Assembly (NCBI GenBank): GCA_004296785.1
Contig: SCVU01000035.1
Span: forward strand, 1-18,603
Direction of reading: 5' to 3'
Length of the DNA: 18,603 nt
Origin: Planctomycetota bacterium
GTDB taxonomy: Bacteria > Planctomycetota > UBA1135 > GCA-002686595
Shown here: one piece after another, positions 1 to 6,476 of the stretch
Layout of the letters: the number at the start of each line of letters is the position of its first letter
Numbering within the stretch: the first letter of the stretch is position 1
Notes under the pieces: generated by a model
What the model was told of the DNA's origin: nothing
The model's input: the letters and a program-made list of their open reading frames with translations, nothing else
Databases searched by the model: none
Translations under genes and position numbers: made by a program

Positions 1-85
1 CTGCGACTCAAGGTGCACGGCGCGCGCGGATCGAGTCCCTCACGACCAGCGCCGGTCACGACCGGCAACAATCCGGACACGCCTC
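1..85. other. left-edge sequence upstream of the first propeller gene
   Basis: No complete gene is visible here. The frame of the propeller gene stays open to the left edge, but its translation is arginine-rich and does not look like a propeller blade. In the frame that begins at base 1, the peptide contains KVHGARGSSPS followed by a TTGNNPDTP stretch. This resembles the N-terminus of some MBL-fold metallo-hydrolases (a GxRGSxP...GGNT pattern). That likeness is weak and from memory; it may be the edge of another gene, a remnant, or chance. Confidence 0.25.
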
Positions 86-2263
86 TTGACGCGACTGGGC
101 CTTCTCATGGAAGGCACCGTGGCCGCTGCCGTCGATCCGACCGGCGCATTCGTCTACGCAGGGAACGGTGCCAGCGGCCGCGGCGTGCTGAAGCTGGACG
201 CGGCGTCGGGTACCGTGCTCGCGTTCTACGTGGATCAAGACGCGATCGCGATGACCGATCTGCGGCTGGCCGCGGACGGATCGGTGCTCGCACTCTTCCG
301 CACCGACAAGGTCGCGCGTCTCACGCGGGTCTCGGCGCAGGTGCAGTGGCTGTGGAACGACGACGACGCGGTGGCCGGCGACATCGTCGTGCCCGGTCGG
401 CTCGCATTCGACGGAGCAGCCGTGTGCTGGACGGCGGCGCGAACCAGCGGCGACACGCGCGTGCACCGCACCGACCTTGCGACCGGCACGCGGCAGTGGT
501 CAACGCTCGTGCCGCAACCGTTGGCGAGCGCGCTGCCGCTCGTCGTCGCGAGTGGAGCGGTGCAGATCGTCGGCAAGTCGCAACCGCAAGTCGGAGACTC
601 CGACGCGCGGCTGCTGCGCTTCGATGCAGCGACCGGCGCCGCGCTCGGTTCGCACGACACGGCGACGCAGGGTTCGCTCGATCAGGTCGCTTACGACGCG
701 GTGCTCGGTGCGAGCGATCGGATCCTCGTCGCGTCGAACGAGGACCACTGGCTGCGTGACACGGCGCTCGTGCAGGCGCTGTCGACGGTAGACGGAAGCG
801 TGCTCTGGTCCCATGCGATCACGGACGGGAGCTTCTACGCCGAGGCATGGACGGTCGCTCAGCGGATGTTCGCGGTAGATCCGACGTCGGGGCGAGCGTA
901 CGCACTCGTCGAGTTCGGCTTCAATGCCGCGCCGAGCACGCTCCACGCGCTGGACATAGCGACGGGTGCGGAGCTCTGGTCAGTTGCGCTCGCGGACGCC
1001 GCGGGAGCCGAGTGCGCGCTCTCCTCGGACGGCGCGACGCTCTACGTCGGCGCGCACAAGGGGACCGCGAACTCGCTCCTGCACGCGATCGACGCTTCGA
1101 GCGGCGCGATCCGTTGGAAGCTGGAGCTGGCTCCGCGCGTCGGTCCCGGCCAGCGCCACGTCGTGCTGGGCGTCGAAGGCAGCAACGACGTCATCCACGG
1201 ATGGTCCGATGACACGGGCGCGCGGCTCCAGCGCCGTCGCGCGGCCGATGGCGCGCTGGTCTGGGCGCACGTGCCCGTCACTGCCACGGGCCAGCCAGTG
1301 TTCGCGCTCGACGATGCGGCGACGGGGGCCTTGGGCCGCCGCGTCGCGCTCAAGTGCACCGCTCCGCTCCTCAGCGCGACCGATCGATTCGAGTCCGTCG
1401 ACACGGCGACCGGACTCCTGCAGTGGCACGTTGAGGTGCCGGCGGTCGGTCTGCTGTCGGGAGAGTTGCAATTCGACCGCGACGAGCGGCGCGTCGCTTG
1501 CCTCGACGTGGATCTCTCCTCGGGCAGTCCGCACCTGCGCGTGCTCGACGCGTCGACAGGACAGCTCGACGTCGACGCGCCCGTGCCGCCGATCGGCGGC
1601 ACGGCGCGCACGATCCGCTGGGATGCCACCAGCTCCAAGCTCTACGTCGGCGCGAATCCAGGCGCGAGTACGCAAGCGACCGCCGTATTCGCCGCGAGCG
1701 GCGCCGAGCTCTGGCACGCGCGCTACGGCAGCGGCGTGATGCAGCCGTTCGCCGCCGACACTTGTGTGCTCGTCCCCGATCCCGATGGCAAGCGCCTCTA
1801 CCAGATCGGCTCGTCGCCGCTCGCCGCGACCGGCTCCGATGTCGTCGTGCTCGCGTACGACCTGCCGGCGCTCGTCGGCATTCCCGCGGAGATCTCGCTG
1901 TCGAGCGGCGGCGCGCAGGACTTCGATCTCGCGCCGGGCGCCGCGCACGCGCTCGACTTCGCGCTGCTGCTCGGCACGGCCAGCGGAACAGCGCCCGGCC
2001 TCGCGATCGGGAGCCTGCTGCTGCCGCTGAATCCCGATGCGTACTTCCAGTTCGCGCTCGCGAATCCGAACTCGGGAGTGCTGCCGGATTCGCTGGGCCA
2101 GCTCAGCACGATCGCGCACCGCAGCGCGCGCTTCGTGCTGCCGCCCGCAAGCGACCCCGCGCTTGTCGGGCTCGTCGCGCACCACGCATACGTCGTGATC
2201 GACAAGACGACGCTCGCGGTCGAACTCGCGAGCAACGAGGTCGCGGTCGGTTTCGTGCCCTGA
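86..2263 (+). CDS. PQQ-like beta-propeller protein with C-terminal module, N-terminally short copy
   Basis: This encodes about 725 residues of PQQ-like beta-propeller repeats, recognisable by 'xxD-aaTG-xxLW' strands such as ALDIATGAELW and AIDASSGAIRW; I count about 11. Residues ~591-725 form the module shared by all four propeller proteins here (DFDLAPGAA, LLLPLNPDAY, PNSGVLPDSLGQ, HHAYVVID). The start is uncertain: TTG at 86 or ATG at 107, neither with a Shine-Dalgarno. No signal peptide is visible, unlike the three paralogues. Aligning the shared HDTATxGS segment (residue ~189 here, ~448 in the 2964 gene) shows that about 258 N-terminal residues are missing. It could be a decayed copy, or its true 5' end may lie outside the window. 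No PQQ enzyme catalytic residues were identified, so a structural or binding role is more likely than dehydrogenase activity; that is inference. Confidence 0.75.
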   Translation: MTRLGLLMEGTVAAAVDPTGAFVYAGNGASGRGVLKLDAASGTVLAFYVDQDAIAMTDLRLAADGSVLALFRTDKVARLTRVSAQVQWLWNDDDAVAGDIVVPGRLAFDGAAVCWTAARTSGDTRVHRTDLATGTRQWSTLVPQPLASALPLVVASGAVQIVGKSQPQVGDSDARLLRFDAATGAALGSHDTATQGSLDQVAYDAVLGASDRILVASNEDHWLRDTALVQALSTVDGSVLWSHAITDGSFYAEAWTVAQRMFAVDPTSGRAYALVEFGFNAAPSTLHALDIATGAELWSVALADAAGAECALSSDGATLYVGAHKGTANSLLHAIDASSGAIRWKLELAPRVGPGQRHVVLGVEGSNDVIHGWSDDTGARLQRRRAADGALVWAHVPVTATGQPVFALDDAATGALGRRVALKCTAPLLSATDRFESVDTATGLLQWHVEVPAVGLLSGELQFDRDERRVACLDVDLSSGSPHLRVLDASTGQLDVDAPVPPIGGTARTIRWDATSSKLYVGANPGASTQATAVFAASGAELWHARYGSGVMQPFAADTCVLVPDPDGKRLYQIGSSPLAATGSDVVVLAYDLPALVGIPAEISLSSGGAQDFDLAPGAAHALDFALLLGTASGTAPGLAIGSLLLPLNPDAYFQFALANPNSGVLPDSLGQLSTIAHRSARFVLPPASDPALVGLVAHHAYVVIDKTTLAVELASNEVAVGFVP

Positions 2264-2267
2264 GGGT

Positions 2268-2316
2268 GCGGGCTCGCCTGCAGGATCGCGGGCGACCGGA
2301 ACGTCGCCGAGCCCGC
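2268..2316. terminator. inverted repeat between convergent genes (candidate bidirectional terminator)
   Basis: GCGGGCTCG at 2268-2276 is perfectly complementary to CGAGCCCGC at 2308-2316, enclosing 31 nt that include the palindrome CCTGCAGG. It sits four bases after the propeller stop and directly abuts the stop of the opposing gene. There is no T-run, so if it terminates transcription it does so without the classical U-tract. Confidence 0.4.
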
Positions 2317-2700
2317 TCAGCGCCGCTGCAGCGCGCGCGTGATCCGCGGCGCGACGAGCCCGCCGACGAGCACGACGCCGCCGACGAGCATGCCGAAGCG
2401 CGCGACGCCGCTCCAACCGCGCGGCATCGCCGACCACAGGAAGAACAGGCCGATGCAGCCGAACGTCACGAGCGCGGTGACGAGGATCCAGCCGTCGGAG
2501 AACAAGAGCCGGCCGTCGCGCCGCGCGTAGCCCGCGTCGGTCTCGTCGGGCACCCAGCCGCGCGGCAGCGCGCCGCGCAGTTCGGCCGGGGTGAGCGCGC
2601 GGCCGCGCTCGCGCTCGAGCGCGCCGAGGTCGACGAGTTCGGCGATCGGCACGCGGTCGCGCGCGGCGCTGAGCGCGGCGAGTCTTGGATCGGCGGACAT
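2317..2700 (-). CDS. small membrane protein of unknown function
   Basis: A 127-residue protein that I do not recognise. The N-terminal ~65 residues are soluble and charged (a possible short helix around residues 18-45, then a GWVPDETDAGYARRDGRLL stretch). Two hydrophobic helices follow at ~71-91 (containing TALVTFGCIGLFFLW) and ~99-117 (GMLVGGVVLVGGLV), ending in a basic tail. ATG at 2700 is preferred over an in-frame TTG at 2709 because a TGCTAGGTT box lies 7 nt upstream and overlaps the TTG. No Shine-Dalgarno is visible, so it may be translated from a nearly leaderless mRNA. It is convergent with the propeller gene at 86-2263. Confidence 0.65.
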   Translation of the reverse strand: MSADPRLAALSAARDRVPIAELVDLGALERERGRALTPAELRGALPRGWVPDETDAGYARRDGRLLFSDGWILVTALVTFGCIGLFFLWSAMPRGWSGVARFGMLVGGVVLVGGLVAPRITRALQRR

Positions 2701-2707
2701 CGCGTCC

Positions 2708-2716
2708 AACCTAGCA
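2708..2716 (-). promoter_or_regulatory. TGCTAGGTT, candidate extended -10 box
   Basis: Reading on the minus strand, TGC-TAGGTT ends 7 nt before the ATG at 2700. A start point about 7 nt downstream of a -10 would fall on the start codon. Almost the same box (TGCTAGCTT) precedes the gene starting at 6359. No -35 hexamer is recognisable. Confidence 0.35.
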
Positions 2717-2730
2717 CGCGGCGGGGTGCG

Positions 2731-2771
2731 CCGGCGCCGGCGCCGGCGCGCGAGCGCGCGAGCGCGCGAGC
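2731..2771. repeat. adjacent short tandem repeats, CCGGCG x3 and GCGCGAGC x3
   Basis: Three exact copies of the hexamer CCGGCG (2731-2748) run into three exact copies of the octamer GCGCGAGC (2748-2771). They lie in the 263-nt divergent gap between the genes at 2700 and 2964, the longest gene-free stretch in the window. Confidence 0.7.
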
Positions 2772-2800
2772 GCGGACGGACGCGCGATTCGAACGCCCGG

Positions 2801-2829
2801 GTTACATGCCACTGCTCGCGCGCTACAAC
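2801..2829 (+). promoter_or_regulatory. candidate sigma70-like promoter for the propeller gene at 2964
   Basis: GTTACA (2801-2806, 4 of 6 matches to TTGACA) is followed after exactly 17 nt by TACAAC (2824-2829, 4 of 6 matches to TATAAT). In such GC-rich DNA this is the best-matched pair in the gap. It would give a leader of about 125 nt. Confidence 0.35.
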
Positions 2830-2870
2830 GGGCGCAGTGCCTTCGCCCTCGCACGAAGCGCGCTGCGCCC
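2830..2870 (+). other. long hairpin / inverted repeat upstream of a propeller gene
   Basis: GGGCGCAGTGC (2830-2840) pairs with GCGCTGCGCCC (2860-2870) over 11 positions with one G-T wobble. After a single bulged C at 2859, CTTCG (2841-2845) pairs with CGAAG (2854-2858), leaving an 8-nt loop. It begins directly after the candidate -10, so it could be an operator-like inverted repeat or a structured 5' leader. No T-run follows, which argues against a simple attenuator terminator. Confidence 0.5.
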
Positions 2871-2963
2871 GAGGATCCTGTCCCTCCTGACGACGGCGCG
2901 CTCGCTGCGCCGCCGCCTAACGCGGGCCGCGCGCGAGGAGCGCCCCGCATCGGAGCCTTGACC

Positions 2964-5900
2964 GTGTCCAAGCTGCTGCTGCGCTCGTTCCGCTCGCCTC
3001 GCAACTCAGGACTCGCGCTCGCCGCGCTCGCGTGGGCCGCGCTCGCATCGAGCGCCGCGCTCGCCGCGCAGGACCAGGTCGCGCTGACCGGGCCGGCCGA
3101 ACTCAGTTGGCAACAGCGCATCGACGAGCAGGGACCGCTGACCGATGGGTTCCGCGCGATCGCCGAGCACGGCGGCACCAGCTACTGCGCCGGCTACTCG
3201 TTCCACGGCGCACAGGGGCCGCGGCTGCTCGTCGCGGCGCGAGAGATCGGCGGCGCCGGCGCCGCGATCTGGGAACTCAGTTTGCCGACCGCGCATGAGG
3301 TGCAGTCGTCCGAGCGCGTCGCTTGCGCGCTCTCCGCGGATGCGCAGCTCCTGTTCGTCGCGCACAGCATCAGCGCGCCACAGACGTCGACGTCGCACGG
3401 CGCGCTCACGTGCATCGATGCCGCGAACGGCAGCGTGCGCTGGACCGCGAGCACCGCGGTTGCGAAGACGCACTTCGATGCGCTCGCGCTCGCGTCGGAC
3501 GCGCAGCGCGTCTACGCGGGTGGAGTCCGCGACGGTTCCAGCACGACGCAGATCCTGGGCGTCGCCTGTTTCGATGCCGCGACCGGTGCAGAACTTTGGT
3601 CGCGCAGCGCGGAGGACGTCCTGTCGCACTCGGCGCCGGCGCTGAGTCTCGCGGTCGATGCGTCCGGCACGCGCGTCTACCACGGCGGCTTCCGTCGGAT
3701 CGAAGCGCTCGCTGCGTCGAGCGGCGCGGTGATCTGGTCCAAGTCGGTCGCGGAGTCGGCGCCGGCGGCGTTCACCCAGATCGCGGCCTACACGTACATC
3801 GGCAACGGCGTGCTCGGCGCGTTCGACATCGTCAACGGCAATCAAGTCGCGACCGCTCAGCTGCATCCCAACGACTGGCCCCCGACGTCGATCGAGGCGG
3901 ACCCGACCGGCGCGCGCCTCTACACCTACACGCCGACGCAGAGCAGCGGGCCGCGCCTGAGCTGCTACGCCGCGAATCTCCAACCGCTGTGGGCCGATTC
4001 CGAACCCCTGGCAGCGGAGGTCGGCCCGTGCGCGCTGCACGTCGCGTCCGACGGCGGCGTCTACGGCATCGCGGTGACGCAGTACACGGCGAACTCGAGC
4101 CTGCGCGTGCGCAAGCTGGACCAGCAGAGCGGCGCGCCGTTGTGGTCGACGAGTGTGGCGGGCATCGAACAGGGGGCGTCGGCCGCCGCATACGCGGCGA
4201 GCCACGACCGCCTGCTCGTGGTCGGCAGGCGGCGCGCACAGCCTCCGAGCCACGACGCCGTGCGCTACGCGTTCGTCGGTGCTTCGGGCGCGCTGGCGAG
4301 CGTGCACGACACGGCGACGGAGGGGAGCAAGTGGCAGCAGAGCGGCGACGCGGTGCTCGCGCCGGACGGAGCGCGCATGTACGCGGCGACGACGACGCTC
4401 CAGCCGCGCTTGCGCGCGACGCTGCGCGGGCTCGCGACCGCCGACGGCGCGAACGCGTGGACGCGCAGCTTCGACCTGGAGTCGTTCCAGTGGTTCGGCT
4501 CGCAGCTCGACCGCGCGCTCGCGGCGGACGAGCAGCGCGTGTTCGCGATCACGAGCCGCGAGCCCTACGTCAACGGCTCGAACGTCATCCCGGCCGTGCG
4601 CGCGCTCGACGGCGCGAGCGGCGCGACGCTGTGGGAGCAGACCTCGTTCGGCCTGCCGGCCGACTACGCGAGCGCGGAGCTCGCGCTCGTCGACGCGAAC
4701 GCGATCGTCCTCGCCAGCTCGATCGCGAAGCCGCCGCGCGCGCTACAAGTGCATGCGTTCGACGCAGCGACCGGCGCCGCGCTCGCCGCGACCTACGGCC
4801 CGTTGGTGGCGGACGCCGGCGTGTACGGCTGGCGCCCGCGCCTCGCCGCGATTCCGGGCAGCTCGCACTACGCCGTCGCGTACTCGGCGAGCAGCACGCC
4901 GCCGCGCATCGACGTCGAGCGCCGCGAAGCTCTGACCGGCGCGCCGCAATGGACGGCGACGCTGGCGGCGAGCGCCGGCGAGACGATCCAGGCGCTCGTC
5001 CAGTGCGCGGTCAGCGCCGACGGCGGCGCGATCTACACCCTCGAGCTCACCCGCGTGACGCTGCCCGGACCGGTGTACGTGCGCGTGCGCAAGCTCGATG
5101 CAGCGACGGGGCAGCAGTCGTGGTCGAGCCTGACGCAGTATGAAAGCGGCGCGCCGGTGCAGCTCGCGCTCGCGCCGGACCACCAGCGCGTCGCGGTCGG
5201 ATTCTCCGACCCGCTGGCGCACGGATGGCGCGTCGCGCTGTACGCGGCGGCGACCGGACAGGTGTTGTGGAATCAGGCGCTCGCGCACGCGGCCCATCCG
5301 GCCACGCCGGCGTACCTCGCGGCGCTGGCGTTCGATGCGACGGGGTCGAAGCTCTACGCCGGCGGCAGCACGCTCGCGTCCGCGAGCACGGCGTTCGGGC
5401 GCTTCGCGAGCGGCGCCTACGACGTCGCGACCGCGACCCCGCTGTGGTTTGCCGAGCTCTCGAACTCCACCGGCAGCTCGGGCGCCCCGTGCCGCTTGCT
5501 GCTGCACCCCGACGGCAAGCAGCAGTACGCAGTCGGCACGAGCCCGCATCCGCTGACCAGCTACGACTTCGTCGCGCTCGGCCTCGCGCTCCCCGAGCTC
5601 GTCGGCACGCCGAGCGCGATCTCGTTGGCCGCCGGCGGCGAGCAGAGGTTCGACCTCGCGCCGGGCGCCGCGTACGCGAACGACATCGCGTGGATCGTCG
5701 GCACGACGAGCGGGACCGCGCCGGGATTCCAGCTCGGCAGCCTGTTGCTGCCGCTCAACGTCGATGCGTACACGCTGTTCACGGCGCAGGTCCCGAACTC
5801 GCCGGTGCTGCCGGATTCGCTCGGTCAGTTCGATGCGCACGCGCACCGCACCGCCAAGTTCCGCCTGCCGCAGGGGAGCGACCCCGCGCTGTCGGGACTC

Positions 5901-5987
5901 GTCGGGCACCACGCGTACCTCGTGTTCGATGCGCAGACGCTCGCGATCGTCGCGGTGAGCAATCCGATCGAGGTCAAGCTGCTGTAG
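2964..5987 (+). CDS. exported PQQ-like beta-propeller protein with C-terminal module
   Basis: A 1007-residue protein. The GTG at 2964 is chosen because GGAG (2952-2955) lies 8 nt upstream; an in-frame TTG at 2958 is only 2 nt from it. Residues 1-~34 are a Sec signal peptide: basic MSKLLLRSFRSPR, an Ala/Leu core, and a likely ALA cleavage site. About 15 propeller repeats follow (for example CFDAATGAELW, ALDGASGATLW, KLDAATGQQSW), enough for two propellers of 7-8 blades. The shared module occupies ~875-1007 (DLAPGAAY, LLLPLNVDAY, VLPDSLGQFDAHAH, GHHAYLVFD). It belongs to the same subfamily as the gene at 86-2263: DLAPGAA where the tandem pair has D-[ML]-CGG. No C-terminal membrane helix or sorting motif is seen. 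An extracellular or periplasmic structural/binding role is inferred. Confidence 0.85.
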   Translation: MSKLLLRSFRSPRNSGLALAALAWAALASSAALAAQDQVALTGPAELSWQQRIDEQGPLTDGFRAIAEHGGTSYCAGYSFHGAQGPRLLVAAREIGGAGAAIWELSLPTAHEVQSSERVACALSADAQLLFVAHSISAPQTSTSHGALTCIDAANGSVRWTASTAVAKTHFDALALASDAQRVYAGGVRDGSSTTQILGVACFDAATGAELWSRSAEDVLSHSAPALSLAVDASGTRVYHGGFRRIEALAASSGAVIWSKSVAESAPAAFTQIAAYTYIGNGVLGAFDIVNGNQVATAQLHPNDWPPTSIEADPTGARLYTYTPTQSSGPRLSCYAANLQPLWADSEPLAAEVGPCALHVASDGGVYGIAVTQYTANSSLRVRKLDQQSGAPLWSTSVAGIEQGASAAAYAASHDRLLVVGRRRAQPPSHDAVRYAFVGASGALASVHDTATEGSKWQQSGDAVLAPDGARMYAATTTLQPRLRATLRGLATADGANAWTRSFDLESFQWFGSQLDRALAADEQRVFAITSREPYVNGSNVIPAVRALDGASGATLWEQTSFGLPADYASAELALVDANAIVLASSIAKPPRALQVHAFDAATGAALAATYGPLVADAGVYGWRPRLAAIPGSSHYAVAYSASSTPPRIDVERREALTGAPQWTATLAASAGETIQALVQCAVSADGGAIYTLELTRVTLPGPVYVRVRKLDAATGQQSWSSLTQYESGAPVQLALAPDHQRVAVGFSDPLAHGWRVALYAAATGQVLWNQALAHAAHPATPAYLAALAFDATGSKLYAGGSTLASASTAFGRFASGAYDVATATPLWFAELSNSTGSSGAPCRLLLHPDGKQQYAVGTSPHPLTSYDFVALGLALPELVGTPSAISLAAGGEQRFDLAPGAAYANDIAWIVGTTSGTAPGFQLGSLLLPLNVDAYTLFTAQVPNSPVLPDSLGQFDAHAHRTAKFRLPQGSDPALSGLVGHHAYLVFDAQTLAIVAVSNPIEVKLL

Positions 5988-5988
5988 C

Positions 5989-6010
5989 GAGCGGCGCGCG
6001 CGCGGCGCTC
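5989..6010. terminator. inverted repeat between convergent genes
   Basis: GAGCG (5989-5993) pairs with CGCTC (6006-6010), and the enclosed alternating CG tract can extend the stem past one G-G mismatch. It starts two bases after the propeller TAG and overlaps the last bases of the opposing phhB stop. No T-run is present. Confidence 0.3.
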
Positions 6011-6359
6011 AGCGCGGGAGCCGCTCGACGCGCGCCGCGCACACGAAGTCGTTCAGCGTCAGACCGTGCGCGGAGTGCGTCGACCAGCGCACCGCGCAGC
6101 GGCCGTAGCCGACGACGAGCTCCGGATGGTGGTCCTGCGCGTTCGCGACGTGCGCGAGCGCGTTGACGAAGCTCAGCGTGCGGTAGAAGTCGGGGAAGCG
6201 GAAGTCGCGCGCGAGCTGCGCCACGCCGTGCGCATCGGCCTCGATGCGCCAGCCCGCGTCGAGCCGCGCGAGCAGCGCGTCGGCCGCCGCGCGATCGAGC
6301 GCGTGCTCCGGGCCGAGCGGCTTGCAGTGCTGCTCGAAGAGGGGCGGATCGATCGGCAT
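6009..6359 (-). CDS. phhB: pterin-4a-carbinolamine dehydratase
   Basis: A 116-residue protein of the PhhB/DCoH family. It dehydrates 4a-hydroxy-tetrahydropterin, recycling the cofactor after aromatic amino acid hydroxylases; some homologues act in molybdopterin or other pterin metabolism. The hallmark catalytic segment is visible: QDHHPE at residues 75-80 (His77, His78) and WSTHSAHGLT at 92-101 (His95), with the family's RDFRFPDFY and FVNALAHVAN segments before it. The length is usual for the family. ATG at 6359 is used; a TGCTAGCTT box lies 8 nt upstream and no Shine-Dalgarno is seen. No phenylalanine hydroxylase gene is nearby, so its partner is unknown. It is convergent with one propeller gene and divergent from the next. 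Confidence 0.9.
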   Translation of the reverse strand: MPIDPPLFEQHCKPLGPEHALDRAAADALLARLDAGWRIEADAHGVAQLARDFRFPDFYRTLSFVNALAHVANAQDHHPELVVGYGRCAVRWSTHSAHGLTLNDFVCAARVERLPR

Positions 6360-6367
6360 CCGCCGCC

Positions 6368-6376
6368 AAGCTAGCA
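6368..6376 (-). promoter_or_regulatory. TGCTAGCTT, candidate extended -10 box for phhB
   Basis: On the minus strand TGC-TAGCTT ends 8 nt before the phhB ATG, matching the box before the gene starting at 2700 in 8 of 9 bases. The spacing fits transcription starting at or next to the start codon. Confidence 0.35.
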
Positions 6377-6394
6377 CGCCGCCGCGCCCCGGCG

Positions 6395-6423
6395 TTGACA
6401 GGTTCGGCGCGTGCGGCGAGCAT
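6395..6423 (+). promoter_or_regulatory. candidate sigma70-like promoter for the tandem propeller pair
   Basis: A perfect TTGACA (6395-6400) is followed after 17 nt by GAGCAT (6418-6423), which keeps the second-position A and last T of the -10 consensus but matches only 3 of 6. It would give a leader of about 47 nt to the ATG at 6477, whose Shine-Dalgarno is GGGAGA at 6465-6470. Confidence 0.35.
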
Positions 6424-6476
6424 CGAGTCGCTCGCGCCCGCGGCGAGTCATGCCGCAGGGCCCCGGGAGAATCCGC

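Noticed and set aside
980..2437. Long minus-strand open frames opposite the propeller genes (for example 980-2437, 7614-9515, 10331-12496).
   Set aside because: Their translations are Arg/Glu/Ala-rich with no recognisable domains, start signals or ribosome sites; they are antisense shadows of propeller codons.
2785..2835. tRNA T-arm-like sequence on the minus strand (GTTCGAATC).
   Set aside because: Only 4 of 5 T-stem pairs form, and no matching acceptor stem, D-arm or anticodon arm could be laid out upstream.
2958..2963. TTGACC at 2958 as a -35 box.
   Set aside because: A signal peptide and a well-spaced Shine-Dalgarno place the start codon at 2964, leaving no room for a downstream -10.
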